Source: Accumulibacter sp. (lineage in GTDB: Bacteria; Pseudomonadota; Gammaproteobacteria; Burkholderiales; Rhodocyclaceae). Taken from it: a stretch of 64,000 nucleotides of DNA. A program made the translations under genes and the position numbers. Numbering within the stretch: position 1 is the first letter of the stretch; the number at the start of each line of letters is the position of its first letter. The notes beneath the pieces were generated by a model. The model worked only from the letters and a program-made list of their open reading frames with translations, did no database searches and was not told the origin of the DNA. The DNA is taken from NCBI RefSeq assembly GCF_029255285.1, contig NZ_JAPUVI010000024.1, positions 57,869 to 121,868 of the forward strand. Reading direction: 5' to 3'. Shown piece by piece: positions 1-8,818 of the stretch.

Positions 1-464
1 CGCAGCTTGACCGGCGCTATATCGAGTGGCAGTCGCAGGTTCATCCGGACCGCTTCGTCGGTGCCGGCGACGCCGAACGGCGCCTGTCCTTACAATGGGC
101 GACGCGGGTCAATGAGGCCTACCAGACGCTGAAGAAACCCTTGCCACGCGCCAAGTACCTTCTGCACCTGGCAGCCCACGATATCGAGAGCGAAAACAAC
201 GCCTTGATGCCGGCCGATTTTCTCGTCGAACAGATGGCGTGGCGCGAAGCCGTCGCGGAAGCGCGAGCCGCCCACGAACACCATGAACTCGAGCATTTGC
301 ACCACCGGCTGCAACGCGAGATGCGTGACCGCTACGAGGAACTCGCGGTACTGCTCGACGAACGGCGTGACCTGAATCAGGCGGCCGATCGTGTGCGCCG
401 GCTGATGTTTCTCGACAAGCTGCTCGCCGAAATCGACGAGGCGATGGCGGAAGCCGAAGAATAG
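1..464 (+). CDS. hscB: Fe-S protein assembly co-chaperone HscB (5' truncated)
   Basis: J-domain co-chaperone that delivers the scaffold IscU to HscA and stimulates its ATPase during Fe-S cluster transfer. The reading frame is open from base 3 at the window edge, so the N terminus is missing. The visible part begins just before the J-domain signature HPD (VHPDRF, near base 40). It continues through the helical C-terminal IscU-binding domain, which is rich in Glu, Leu and Arg, and ends at TAG 462-464. It is the first visible gene of a hscB-hscA-fdx-iscX order, the classical end of an isc operon, so iscS/iscU/iscA are expected just upstream, outside the window. The identification rests on HPD, the C-terminal domain and synteny. 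Confidence 0.93.
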   Translation, partial: QLDRRYIEWQSQVHPDRFVGAGDAERRLSLQWATRVNEAYQTLKKPLPRAKYLLHLAAHDIESENNALMPADFLVEQMAWREAVAEARAAHEHHELEHLHHRLQREMRDRYEELAVLLDERRDLNQAADRVRRLMFLDKLLAEIDEAMAEAEE

Positions 465-516
465 CTCGCGCGCCGGCCATCGATACCCCAGTAGCAACAC
501 GTACCAGGATCTTTTC

Positions 517-2418
517 ATGGCACTTTTACAGATTGCGGAACCGGGCGAGTCCGCCGCTCCGCACCAGCATCGACTGGCGGTCGGAATCGATCTCGGAACG
601 ACCAACTCCTTGGTCGCAACGGTGCGAAGCGGACTCGCCGTCGTGCTGAGCGACGAACTCGGTCGCCCGCTTCTGCCCTCGGTCGTCCGCTATCTCGCCG
701 ACGGCAGCAGCGAGGTCGGTTACGAGGCACAAGCCAGACAGGCCTTCGATCCGCGCAACACCATCGTTTCGGTCAAGCGATTCATGGGTCGCGGGATCAA
801 CGACCTTAGCGACCGCGAGGCGCTGCCCTATGCCTTCGCCAGTGGCGAAGGCATGCTGCGCCTGGCAACCGTCGCCGGCCTGAAGAGTCCGGTCGAGGTA
901 TCGGCCGAGATCCTGCGCAACCTGCGGCGGCGTGCTGAAGCCTCGCTCGGAGGACAACTGGTTGGTGCCGTGATCACTGTGCCGGCCTATTTCGACGATG
1001 CGCAGCGCCAAGCGACCAAGGATGCGGCCAGACTCGCCGGTCTGCCGGTTCTCCGTCTGCTCAATGAGCCGACAGCGGCGGCCATCGCTTACGGGCTCGA
1101 CAACGCGGCGGAGGGAGTGTATGCCGTTTATGACCTCGGCGGCGGAACTTTCGACATCTCCATCCTCAGACTAGCGCGCGGCATCTTCGAGGTGCTGGCG
1201 ACAGGGGGCGACTCGGCGCTCGGTGGCGACGACTTCGACCGGCGGATTTTCTGCTGGATCATCGAGGCGGCAAAGCTCAAACCGCTTTCTGTCGAGGACG
1301 CTAGCATGCTGCTGACACGCGCCCGGGAAGCCAAAGAATACCTGACTTTTCACGGAGCCGCTCCGATCACCGCCCGGCTCGGCAGCGGCGAATTGGTCGA
1401 TCTGACGCTGACCACGGAAACCTTCGCAGAAATCACTCAGACCCTGGTCGCCAAAACCATACAGCCGGTCAAGAAGGCCTTGCGTGATGCCGGATTGTCG
1501 GTCACCGACGTTAAGGGTGTGGTGATGGTGGGCGGCGCCACGCGCATGCCGCAGATTCAGCGCGCCGTTGGCGAGTTCTTCCGTCAGGAGCCGCTCAACA
1601 ACCTCGACCCGGACAAGGTGGTCGCCGTCGGAGCGGCAACGCAGGCCAACTTGCTGGCCGGCAACCGGGCCGCCGGCGACGACTGGCTTTTGCTCGACGT
1701 CATCCCCTTGTCGCTCGGGCTCGAGACGATGGGTGGGCTGGTCGAAAAGATCATTCCCCGCAACTCGACGATCCCCACCGCGCGTGCGCAGGAGTTCACA
1801 ACCTTTCGCGACGGTCAGACGGCGCTCGCCGTCCACGTCGTGCAGGGCGAACGCGAACTAGTCAGCGACTGCCGTTCGCTGGCGCGTTTTGAACTGCGCG
1901 GCATTCCTCCGATGGTCGCCGGTGCGCCGCGCATCCGCGTCAGCTTTCAAGTCGACGCCGACGGCCTACTGGCGGTGACGGCCCGCGAACAGACTTCGGG
2001 AGCCGAAGCGAGTATCGTCGTCAAACCATCGTACGGTCTGTCGGACGACGAAATTGCGGGAATGCTCAAGGAGTCGCTGACGCACGTCAAAGACGACGCA
2101 CAACGACGCGCGCTGAAGGAATCGCAAGTCGAAGCGCAGCGCCTGATCGAAGCCGTCCGTTCGGCCCTCACGGCGGACAGCGACCTGCTGGCGGCAGACG
2201 AACTGGCGCGCATCGATAGCAACATCGTCAGATTGCAAAGTGCGGCACTTAGCGACAACCGACGACAGATCGTCCTGACGATGGACGATCTCGAATCCGC
2301 CACCCGGGAATTCGCGGCACGACGTATGGACAAGTCGATCCGGCGGGCCTTCGCCGGCCGCAACATCAGTGAGCTCGACGGCGAAACCACCATCGCGAAG
2401 AGCGGAGAGGCGGCATGA
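517..2418 (+). CDS. hscA: Fe-S assembly Hsp70 chaperone HscA
   Basis: Specialised Hsp70 that binds the LPPVK motif of IscU and drives cluster release to acceptors with ATP. At 633 residues it is of normal length (E. coli HscA is about 616). The nucleotide-binding domain shows the phosphate-1 motif DLGTTN at residues 25-30, a second phosphate loop (DLGGGTFD) near residue 205, and a GGATRMP adenosine motif. The substrate-binding beta domain and helical lid follow. The lid lacks the acidic EEVD-type tail of housekeeping DnaK. The ATG at 517 lies 52 bases after hscB. The stop overlaps the fdx start as ATGA, implying translational coupling. HscA rather than DnaK is favoured by the context and by the long N-terminal extension before the first motif. 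Confidence 0.96.
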   Translation: MALLQIAEPGESAAPHQHRLAVGIDLGTTNSLVATVRSGLAVVLSDELGRPLLPSVVRYLADGSSEVGYEAQARQAFDPRNTIVSVKRFMGRGINDLSDREALPYAFASGEGMLRLATVAGLKSPVEVSAEILRNLRRRAEASLGGQLVGAVITVPAYFDDAQRQATKDAARLAGLPVLRLLNEPTAAAIAYGLDNAAEGVYAVYDLGGGTFDISILRLARGIFEVLATGGDSALGGDDFDRRIFCWIIEAAKLKPLSVEDASMLLTRAREAKEYLTFHGAAPITARLGSGELVDLTLTTETFAEITQTLVAKTIQPVKKALRDAGLSVTDVKGVVMVGGATRMPQIQRAVGEFFRQEPLNNLDPDKVVAVGAATQANLLAGNRAAGDDWLLLDVIPLSLGLETMGGLVEKIIPRNSTIPTARAQEFTTFRDGQTALAVHVVQGERELVSDCRSLARFELRGIPPMVAGAPRIRVSFQVDADGLLAVTAREQTSGAEASIVVKPSYGLSDDEIAGMLKESLTHVKDDAQRRALKESQVEAQRLIEAVRSALTADSDLLAADELARIDSNIVRLQSAALSDNRRQIVLTMDDLESATREFAARRMDKSIRRAFAGRNISELDGETTIAKSGEAA

Positions 2419-2756
2419 CCCAGATCATCGTCTTGCCGCATGTCGAGCTCTGTCCCGACGGCGCGCTGTTCGACGCGCGCATGAACGAATCGATTTGTCA
2501 GAATCTGCTCGAGAACGGCATCGCCATCGAGCATGCCTGCGAAATGTCCTGCGCCTGTACTACCTGCCACGTCATCGTTCGTGAAGGCTTCGCCGGGCTC
2601 GAACCATCCGATGAGGTCGAGGACGACCTGCTCGACAAGGCCTGGGGCCTCGAGCCCAACTCGCGCCTGTCGTGTCAGGCAATCGTCAATGAAACGCCGC
2701 TGGTGATCGAAATCCCGCGCTACTCAATCAACATGGCCAAGGAAGGCAAGCGATGA
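2415..2756 (+). CDS. fdx: ISC-type [2Fe-2S] ferredoxin
   Basis: Small electron carrier of the ISC machinery, thought to supply electrons for cluster assembly on IscU. It has 113 residues. The [2Fe-2S] ligands are Cys42, Cys48, Cys51 and Cys87, and the extra conserved non-ligand Cys46 typical of bacterial Fdx is present (segment [10 protein letters not shown]). It starts inside the last codons of hscA (ATGA at 2415-2418), and its own stop overlaps the iscX start in the same way, so hscA, fdx and iscX are probably translated as a coupled unit. The adrenodoxin-like spacing of the cysteines and the operon position leave little doubt. Confidence 0.96.
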   Translation: MTQIIVLPHVELCPDGALFDARMNESICQNLLENGIAIEHACEMSCACTTCHVIVREGFAGLEPSDEVEDDLLDKAWGLEPNSRLSCQAIVNETPLVIEIPRYSINMAKEGKR

Positions 2757-2947
2757 AATGGACCGATATCAACGAACTCGCTGTGGAACTCGCCGAAGCC
2801 CACCCCGATGTGGACCCGCTGAAGATCAACTTCCTTGACCTGATGAACTGGGTTCTCGCCCTGCCCGGCTTCGAGGATGATGCGCGACACTGCGGAGAGA
2901 AGATTCTCGAGGCCATCCAACAGGCCTGGATCGACGAACGCGCATGA
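2753..2947 (+). CDS. iscX: Fe-S assembly protein IscX
   Basis: Acidic 64-residue protein ([10 protein letters not shown]...) that binds iron and the desulfurase IscS and modulates cluster assembly rate. The conserved N terminus and the Asp/Glu-rich helices (segments such as HPDVDP and LMNW) match the IscX/YfhJ family, and the length is typical. It overlaps fdx by four bases at its start and the next gene by four bases at its end (ATGA both times). This is the usual last gene of isc operons. Here an additional gene is coupled to it. Confidence 0.95.
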   Translation: MKWTDINELAVELAEAHPDVDPLKINFLDLMNWVLALPGFEDDARHCGEKILEAIQQAWIDERA

Positions 2948-3333
2948 AGCCCGACGACACTGGAGGTCGGCAGCGCAACGTCCTGGGCGGTTTGCTCGGA
3001 ACTTGCAGCGAGCGACCGATGACGGGATTTTTCCGCGATGGCTGCTGCCACACCAGCGACGAGGACATCGGTAGCCACACCGTCTGCGTCGTGCTCACGG
3101 CGGAGTTTCTCACCTTCTCGAAGGCTCGGGGCAACGACCTGTCCACGCCGCGGCCGGAGTTCGGGTTTCCCGGCCTGCAGCCCGGTGATCGCTGGTGCCT
3201 CTGTGCCGCACGCTGGCGTGAGGCGCTGCAGGCCGGCATGGCGCCACGCGTCGTTCTCAATTCGACCAACGAAGCCTCGCTGCTGATCGTCGGCCTGGAC
3301 GACCTGAAGCGCCACGCCATCGACCTGAACTGA
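2944..3333 (+). CDS. DUF2237 family protein coupled to isc operon
   Basis: A 129-residue protein of the DUF2237 family, with no established function. Family hallmarks visible are NVLGG near the N terminus, TGFFRDGCC, a central SKARGNDLSTPRPEFGFPGL-type segment, and GDRWCLCAARW. It contains several cysteines (CC pair, WCLC), which could hold a metal or a disulfide, but this is inference. It starts at the ATGA overlapping the iscX stop and so is probably co-translated with the Fe-S assembly genes. It has no signal peptide or membrane segment and is presumably cytoplasmic. A 73-base gap separates it from hpnC. Confidence 0.85.
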   Translation: MKPDDTGGRQRNVLGGLLGTCSERPMTGFFRDGCCHTSDEDIGSHTVCVVLTAEFLTFSKARGNDLSTPRPEFGFPGLQPGDRWCLCAARWREALQAGMAPRVVLNSTNEASLLIVGLDDLKRHAIDLN

Positions 3334-3406
3334 CGCGCGCTCCGGCAGACGGTTCGCAGGCAGCTAAACCCGGTCGCGACCCGAGCTTGCGCGCTCCCAT
3401 TTCCCG

Positions 3407-4216
3407 ATGCCCGTCGACCACTACGAAAATTTTCCTGTCGCGTCGCTGCTGCTGCCTCGATGCCTGCGCCGGCCAATCGAAGCGATTTATCGTTTTGCCC
3501 GCTCTGCCGACGACATTGCCGACGAAGGCGACGCTACCGAGGCCGTCCGCTTGCAGCGTCTGGCCGACTACCGCCGCCAGCTGACGTACATCGAGCGCGG
3601 TGAGGCACCGCCAGACCCGCACTTTACTGACCTGGCGACGACCATCGGCGAGTGGCACCTGCCGATCCAGTTGTTCCACGACCTGCTGGACGCGTTTGCG
3701 CAGGATGTGGTGAAAAAGCGTTATGACGACTTTCCGGAACTCCTCGCCTACTGCCGACGCTCGGCCAATCCGGTTGGCCGCCTACTGCTGCATCTGGCCG
3801 GGCGGGCCAGCGACGACAACCTGCAGCGTTCAGACAGCATCTGCACTGCCTTGCAACTTGTCAATTTCTGGCAGGACGTCGCGATCGACTGGCAGAAAGG
3901 CCGCGTCTATCTGCCACAGTCCGACCTCGCGCGCTTCGGAGTTGCTGAAGCGGCGATCGCTGCCGGGTGTTGGAGTAGCGAATGGGCCGCCCTGATCGAG
4001 TTCGAGAGCGACAGGGCGCATCGGCTTATGCAGCAGGGGGCGCCACTGGTCCACCACCTATCCGGACGTCTCGGCTGGGAAATCCGTTTGACGATACAAG
4101 GCGGCCTGCGCATTCTGGAGAGAATTCGACGCGTCCGTGGAGATGTCTTTCGGCACCGCCCGGTCCTGGGTTTCAGCGACTGGTGGTGCATCGGGTGGCG
4201 TGCACTGTCCATGTAA
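3407..4216 (+). CDS. hpnC: Hydroxysqualene synthase HpnC
   Basis: Trans-isoprenyl diphosphate synthase-like enzyme. In the established HpnCDE route it converts presqualene diphosphate, made by HpnD, to hydroxysqualene. It has 269 residues. The first Asp-rich motif is SADDIADEGD (33-42). The second (QDVAID, 156-161) precedes a KGRVYLP segment, as in squalene/phytoene synthases. The ATG at 3407 gives an N terminus (MPVDHYENFP) like known HpnC proteins, in which a short Y-E-N-F-P stretch opens the chain. It is the first gene of hpnC-hpnD-hpnE. Head-to-head prenyl synthases are similar to each other, but the two paralogues in tandem plus hpnE make this assignment secure. Confidence 0.92.
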   Translation: MPVDHYENFPVASLLLPRCLRRPIEAIYRFARSADDIADEGDATEAVRLQRLADYRRQLTYIERGEAPPDPHFTDLATTIGEWHLPIQLFHDLLDAFAQDVVKKRYDDFPELLAYCRRSANPVGRLLLHLAGRASDDNLQRSDSICTALQLVNFWQDVAIDWQKGRVYLPQSDLARFGVAEAAIAAGCWSSEWAALIEFESDRAHRLMQQGAPLVHHLSGRLGWEIRLTIQGGLRILERIRRVRGDVFRHRPVLGFSDWWCIGWRALSM

Positions 4217-4259
4217 GTCGTGCCAGAATGACTGCCCAGAGGAATTCTTGAGATCACGC

Positions 4260-5093
4260 ATGACGCCCGACGAATACTGCCAACAGAAGACCGCCCGCAG
4301 TGGCTCCAGCTTTTACTACAGCTTTCTCTTTCTGCCGCCACCGCAGCGGCGCGCCATCACGGCACTCTATGCCTTCTGTCGAGAGGTCGATGATGTCGTC
4401 GATGAGTGCCAGGATCCGCAGCTTGCCAGCAGCAAGCTGGCCTGGTGGCGGCAGGAGCTGACCCGCCTCTACGCCGGCCAGTCGCAACATCCGGTAACAA
4501 AAGCCTTGCAGGCCGTAGCGGCGGACTATCATCTGCCGGAAGAACAGTTGCAGGAAATCGTCGATGGCATGGAGATGGATCTCCATCAGTCGCGCTATCT
4601 CGATTTCAAGGCGCTCTCGCTGTACTGCCACCGCGTCGCTGGCGTTGTTGGGCTACTGGCGGCCGAGATATTCGGCTACCACGACCGCAAGACGCAGCGC
4701 TACGCACACGATCTCGGACTGGCCTTTCAACTGACCAACATCATTCGCGATGTCGGCGAAGATGCGCGCAGGGGTCGCATCTACCTGCCGATCGACGAGT
4801 TGCAGCGCTTCGGCGTCACCGCCGCCGACATCCTCAACGCGCGCCACAGCGATGACTTCCGCCGCCTGATCGAGTTCCAGATCGCTCGTGCCGAAAGCTA
4901 TTATGCGCAGGCCATCGACCTGTTACCCATCTCCGACCGCCGTGCCCAGCGCCCGGGACTGGTCATGGCGGCCATCTACCGGACGCTGCTCGACGAGATA
5001 CGACGTGACGGCTGTCAGGTGCTCACGCAGCGTACCTCATTGACACCGATCCGCAAGCTTTGGATCGCCTCGCGGACCTGGCTGCGCGGATGA
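4260..5093 (+). CDS. hpnD: Presqualene diphosphate synthase HpnD
   Basis: Condenses two farnesyl diphosphates to presqualene diphosphate, the first step of hopanoid squalene synthesis. It has 277 residues from ATG 4260. Asp-rich motifs are DDVVDE (44-49) and RDVGED (163-168), the latter followed by RRGRIYLP. I chose ATG 4260 because homologues begin MTPDEYC-like. An in-frame TTG at 4248 has a better placed AGAGG-type ribosome site just upstream and is a real alternative that would add four residues. The frame is open back to 4137 but that part overlaps the end of hpnC and is unlikely to be used. The stop overlaps the hpnE start (ATGA). Confidence 0.93.
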   Translation: MTPDEYCQQKTARSGSSFYYSFLFLPPPQRRAITALYAFCREVDDVVDECQDPQLASSKLAWWRQELTRLYAGQSQHPVTKALQAVAADYHLPEEQLQEIVDGMEMDLHQSRYLDFKALSLYCHRVAGVVGLLAAEIFGYHDRKTQRYAHDLGLAFQLTNIIRDVGEDARRGRIYLPIDELQRFGVTAADILNARHSDDFRRLIEFQIARAESYYAQAIDLLPISDRRAQRPGLVMAAIYRTLLDEIRRDGCQVLTQRTSLTPIRKLWIASRTWLRG

Positions 5094-6379
5094 GGGTGGC
5101 GATCGTCGGCGGTGGCTGGGCCGGCTTGTCGGCCGCCGTCGAACTCGCCGGAGCGGGAGTCACGGTCACCGTTTTCGAAGCGGCGAAACAGCTCGGCGGA
5201 CGGGCGCGCAGCGTCGACCTTCGGCCAGGCCAGTTGGACAACGGTCAACACCTCCTCATTGGCGCCTATCACGAGACGCTGCGCCTAATGAGGGAAGTCG
5301 GCGCGGATCCCGAGCGGCTGCTCAAACGTCTGCCGTTCGAAATCTGCTTTCCCGGTAGTCAGCCTGCGTCCTTCCGGATGCGCCTGCCGAAACTGCGGGC
5401 GCCGTGGCACTTGGCGGCCGGACTACTGAGCTGTCGCGGCGCCACGCTGAGCGAAAAGTGGCGTGCCTTGCGCTGCATGCGCTCACTGCAACTGGCGGGA
5501 TATCGGCTGGCGGCGGACGAAACGGTCGCCACGCTACTCGACGGCCACCGCCAGACCGGCAACCTCCGCCGTTACCTGTGGGAGCCACTCTGTCTGGCAG
5601 CACTCAATACGTCACCGGAAAATGCCTCGGCGCAAGTTTTCCTCAATACCTTGCGCGACAGCCTCGGCGGCCAGCCTACCGCGACCGATCTGCTATTGCC
5701 GGCAGCCGACCTCGATCAACTGTTTCCGGCACCCGCGGCGAGATTCATTGTCGCGCATGGTGGTACGATCCGCCTGTCGACCCGGGTCGACAGGCTGGAC
5801 GGACACTTCACCGTCACTGGCGAGCCCTTCGACTGTGCGGTGCTCGCCGTCGGCCCGCAGCACGCAGCGGCATTGCTCGCCACACGCGACGAAACACGAC
5901 CCCTGGCGCGGCTGTTGGCCGACTACCGCTTCGAGCCGATCGGCACGGTCTACTGCGCCTACCCGCCGGAACTCCGCCTGCCCTGGCCAATGCTGGGCCT
6001 TGCCGCAGGCGATGCGACACGGCTTGGCCAATGGGCCTTCGATCGCGGCGCGCTAGGCGGCACGGCTGGACTGATCGCCTTCGTACTCAGCGGCCACGGC
6101 CAATGGGAGCAGGTGGACAACCAGACGCTGGTCGCCGCCCTGCACGGCGAACTGGCGAGCGTGCTGCGTGTCCGCTTGCCGCCACCGACTTGGCATCAGG
6201 TCATCCGCGAGCGGCGCGCCACCTTCTCCTGCCGCCCCGGCTTGGCGCGGCCGCCATCGGCAAGCGCGCTGGCCGGACTGTGGCTGGCCGGCGACTACGT
6301 TTGCGCGGACTATCCGGCAACCCTCGAAGCTGCTGTACGCAGCGGGGTGACAGCGGCGCGAGCCATACTGCTCAAGTGA
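5090..6379 (+). CDS. hpnE: Hydroxysqualene dehydroxylase HpnE (FAD-dependent)
   Basis: Flavoprotein of the amine oxidase/phytoene desaturase type that reduces hydroxysqualene to squalene in the HpnCDE pathway. It has 429 residues from ATG 5090, which overlaps the hpnD stop. The N terminus carries the dinucleotide-binding fold, with the glycine motif GGGWAG at residues 7-12, then FEA and a GGRA motif. The C terminus has the GLWLAGDYV-type FAD-binding end (near base 6275) followed by a short helix. The last eight bases overlap the convergent ABC transporter gene. The squalene-hopene cyclase needed to finish hopanoids is not in the window. Confidence 0.92.
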   Translation: MRVAIVGGGWAGLSAAVELAGAGVTVTVFEAAKQLGGRARSVDLRPGQLDNGQHLLIGAYHETLRLMREVGADPERLLKRLPFEICFPGSQPASFRMRLPKLRAPWHLAAGLLSCRGATLSEKWRALRCMRSLQLAGYRLAADETVATLLDGHRQTGNLRRYLWEPLCLAALNTSPENASAQVFLNTLRDSLGGQPTATDLLLPAADLDQLFPAPAARFIVAHGGTIRLSTRVDRLDGHFTVTGEPFDCAVLAVGPQHAAALLATRDETRPLARLLADYRFEPIGTVYCAYPPELRLPWPMLGLAAGDATRLGQWAFDRGALGGTAGLIAFVLSGHGQWEQVDNQTLVAALHGELASVLRVRLPPPTWHQVIRERRATFSCRPGLARPPSASALAGLWLAGDYVCADYPATLEAAVRSGVTAARAILLK

Positions 6380-7040
6380 TCTCCTCGATCTGTCCGGCGT
6401 GCATCCGCATCCGGCGCCCGCAACGCGCCGCGATCTCCTCGTCATGCGTAACCAGAATCAAGGTCGTGCCACGCTCGGCATTGATGGCGAACATCAATTC
6501 GATGACCTGGTGCCCGGTCGCCGCGTCGAGGTTGCCGGTTGGTTCGTCGGCGAGAACGAGTTGCGGCCCGGGAGCGAAGGCGCGCGCCAGAGCAACGCGT
6601 TGTTGCTCGCCGCCGGAGAGATGTTTCGGATAGTGCTTCAAACGCTGCGCGAGGCCGACGCGCTGTAACCAGTATTCGGCCTCGGCACGCGCCTTCGGCA
6701 AGCCAGCCAGCTCGAGCGGCAACATGACGTTTTCTATTGCGGTCAGCGAAGGCAACAATTGAAAATTCTGAAAGACGAAGCCCAGCAAGCGCCCGCGGAG
6801 GACGGCCCGGGCATCCTCGTCGAGAACGCCAAGCCTTTCGCCAGCCAGGACGACCGAGCCACTGCTCGGCAGGTCGAGGCCGGCCAGCAAGCCGAGCAAC
6901 GTCGATTTCCCGGAACCGGACGCGCCGACGATGGCTACCGTTTCACCAGCGGCAACAGCGAACGAAATCTCGTGCAGAATGGTCAACGGCTCGCCAGCGT
7001 TATCCACTCGCTTGGCGAGTTCACGAACCTCAACGACCAT
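6372..7040 (-). CDS. ybbA: YbbA-type ABC transporter ATP-binding protein (orphan)
   Basis: ATPase of the LolD/MacB/YbbA class, which energises extraction or release of molecules at the inner membrane. From the start at 7040 it has 222 residues: Walker A GASGSGKST at 39-47, signature LSGGEQQR at 141-148, Walker B LVLADEP at 161-167 and switch His199. I chose the ATG at 7040 because an AGAGG site lies five bases upstream. A start at 7058 is possible but would overlap the tesA start codon. As in many proteobacteria it is divergent from tesA. The large permease (YbbP) normally downstream is missing, because hpnE occupies that position, so the partner must be encoded elsewhere. Confidence 0.9.
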   Translation of the reverse strand: MVVEVRELAKRVDNAGEPLTILHEISFAVAAGETVAIVGASGSGKSTLLGLLAGLDLPSSGSVVLAGERLGVLDEDARAVLRGRLLGFVFQNFQLLPSLTAIENVMLPLELAGLPKARAEAEYWLQRVGLAQRLKHYPKHLSGGEQQRVALARAFAPGPQLVLADEPTGNLDAATGHQVIELMFAINAERGTTLILVTHDEEIAARCGRRMRMHAGQIEEIT

Positions 7041-7056
7041 CGATGCCTCTCGAACC

Positions 7057-7674
7057 ATGTTTGCTTCCCTCGGCTACCGTTGCCTGCTGCTCGCCGCTCT
7101 GATACTGGCCACGCCGACGATGTGCGCGGCAAAGACCATACTCGTTTTCGGTGATTCGCTGTCAGCGGGTTACGGCATCCGCCAGGATGCGGCGTGGCCG
7201 GCTTTGCTCGGCAAGCGCCTGCAGGACAGGAAGCTGGATTATAGCGTCGTCAATGCCAGCATCTCGGGAGAAACCAGCAGCGGCGGCCGAGCCCGCATCG
7301 ACGCCGCGCTGGCCAAGCACTCGCCACAGATCGTCATCGTCGCGCTCGGCGCCAACGACGGCTTGCGTGGCCTGCCGCTGACGCAGTTGCGCGACAACCT
7401 CGGTGCCATCGTCGCCAGCGCGCAGCAACGGCAGGCCAAGGTCTTGCTGGTCGGCCAACGCGTGCCGCCGAACTATGGCAGCTACGCCGAGCAATTTCAC
7501 ATGACGTTCGCCGAAGTAGCGAGGGCCCGAAAGGTAACACTGGTAGACTTCCTCCTCGACGGCGTCGCGACGCAGGCACAGCTCTTTCAAGCGGACAACC
7601 TTCATCCGACGGCCGAAGCGCAGCCTCTGCTGCTCGACAATGTCTGGCGCGGACTCGCCCCGCTGCTAAAATGA
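7057..7674 (+). CDS. tesA: Periplasmic multifunctional esterase/thioesterase/lysophospholipase TesA
   Basis: SGNH/GDSL hydrolase with thioesterase, arylesterase and lysophospholipase activity in this family. It has 205 residues, beginning with a signal peptide (hydrophobic core 9-22, likely cleavage after Met-Cys-Ala). Block I is FGDSLSAG with nucleophile Ser34, block III is GAND at 98-101, and the catalytic Asp180 and His183 lie in ADNLHPTAEA. The upstream gene is the divergent ybbA homologue and only about 16 bases separate the two chosen starts. Promoters for each must therefore lie within the other's coding region or be shared with neighbours. The frame is open back to 6931, but the signal peptide supports ATG 7057. 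Confidence 0.93.
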   Translation: MFASLGYRCLLLAALILATPTMCAAKTILVFGDSLSAGYGIRQDAAWPALLGKRLQDRKLDYSVVNASISGETSSGGRARIDAALAKHSPQIVIVALGANDGLRGLPLTQLRDNLGAIVASAQQRQAKVLLVGQRVPPNYGSYAEQFHMTFAEVARARKVTLVDFLLDGVATQAQLFQADNLHPTAEAQPLLLDNVWRGLAPLLK

Positions 7675-7702
7675 GCGGCCTCCGATTCCAGACGCTTCTG
7701 GC

Positions 7703-8755
7703 ATGAAACATGATATTGCTTCCGTCGAGCGACTCGACGAACTGACCAGTTTCGACGAGATCATCGACGTCCGCTCGCCTGCCGAGTTTGCTGACGACCA
7801 CATCCCGGGGTCGATCAACTGCCCGGTCCTGGACAACCAGCAACGCATCGAAGTCGGCACGCTCTACAAACAGGTTTCCCCCTTCGAGGCGAGAAAGATC
7901 GGCGCAGCGCACGTTTCCGAGAACATCGCCCGGCATTTGAAAGCAAACTTTTTCGACCGCCCGAAGAGCTGGCGGCCGTTGATCGTCTGTTGGCGGGGCG
8001 GCCAACGCAGCGGCTCGCTGACCTACGTGTTGCGGCGTATCGGCTGGAACGCCCAGCAACTTGAAGGCGGTTATCGGACCTATCGTCGTCTGGTCATCGA
8101 GCGCCTGTCGGAACTGCCTCGCCGCCTGTCGCTAAAGGTCGTCTGCGGCGCTACGGGCAGCGGCAAGAGCCGCATCCTGCAAGCCATCGGTCGACTCGGC
8201 GAGCAGATTCTCGATCTCGAGGAACTCGCCTGTCACAAAGGTTCGGTGCTCGGCATCCTGCCGGGCTCGGCGCAGCCGTCGCAGCGCTTGTTCGAATCCC
8301 AACTGCTGACCCTGCTACAGGGCTTCGACCCCGATCGTCCGGTCTATGTCGAAGCGGAAAGCCGCAAGATCGGTACGCTGCATCTCCCCGCGGCGCTCAT
8401 CGAGACGATGCGCGCCAGCCAGTGCATCAACATCGAAGCGTCCTTTCCAGCCCGCGTCGATTTTCTTCTCCGCGACTACGACTACTTTCTGGCTGCGCCG
8501 CAATGGCTCAACGCCTGCCTGCAGCCCTTGCGCGGTCTGCACAGCAGTGAAACCCTGTTGCGCTGGCGGCACTACGCGGACAGCGGCGACTGGCGACCAC
8601 TGGTCAGCGAGTTGCTCGAGCAGCATTACGATCCGCTCTATCGCCGCTCGCAAAGCCGCAATTACACGGGCTTCAGGGCATCGGCCAGCGTCACCACCGA
8701 CGATCTGACGGCAACCGGAATCGAAGCCGTGGCCCGCCGACTCTGCGACCGATAA
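7703..8755 (+). CDS. mnmH: tRNA 2-selenouridine synthase
   Basis: Replaces sulfur by selenium in 2-thiouridine at the wobble position of some tRNAs, using selenophosphate and a geranylated intermediate (also called SelU/YbbB). It has 350 residues. The N-terminal rhodanese domain carries the catalytic Cys96 in VCWRGGQRSG. A P-loop GATGSGKS (149-156) opens the C-terminal nucleotide-binding domain, the diagnostic combination for SelU. It follows tesA by 28 bases on the same strand and is probably co-transcribed. A selenophosphate synthetase (selD) is required but is not in the window. Confidence 0.94.
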   Translation: MKHDIASVERLDELTSFDEIIDVRSPAEFADDHIPGSINCPVLDNQQRIEVGTLYKQVSPFEARKIGAAHVSENIARHLKANFFDRPKSWRPLIVCWRGGQRSGSLTYVLRRIGWNAQQLEGGYRTYRRLVIERLSELPRRLSLKVVCGATGSGKSRILQAIGRLGEQILDLEELACHKGSVLGILPGSAQPSQRLFESQLLTLLQGFDPDRPVYVEAESRKIGTLHLPAALIETMRASQCINIEASFPARVDFLLRDYDYFLAAPQWLNACLQPLRGLHSSETLLRWRHYADSGDWRPLVSELLEQHYDPLYRRSQSRNYTGFRASASVTTDDLTATGIEAVARRLCDR

Positions 8756-8818
8756 AAGAAACTCTCTTCTCTCGTCGTCCTTCATTTATCATGCCCGTGC
8801 TTCTCTGGAGATCACGGC

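Noticed and set aside
5404-6633. A 409-codon plus-strand frame over hpnE
   Set aside because: Out of frame with hpnE, which has clear FAD motifs; Arg/Pro-rich shadow.
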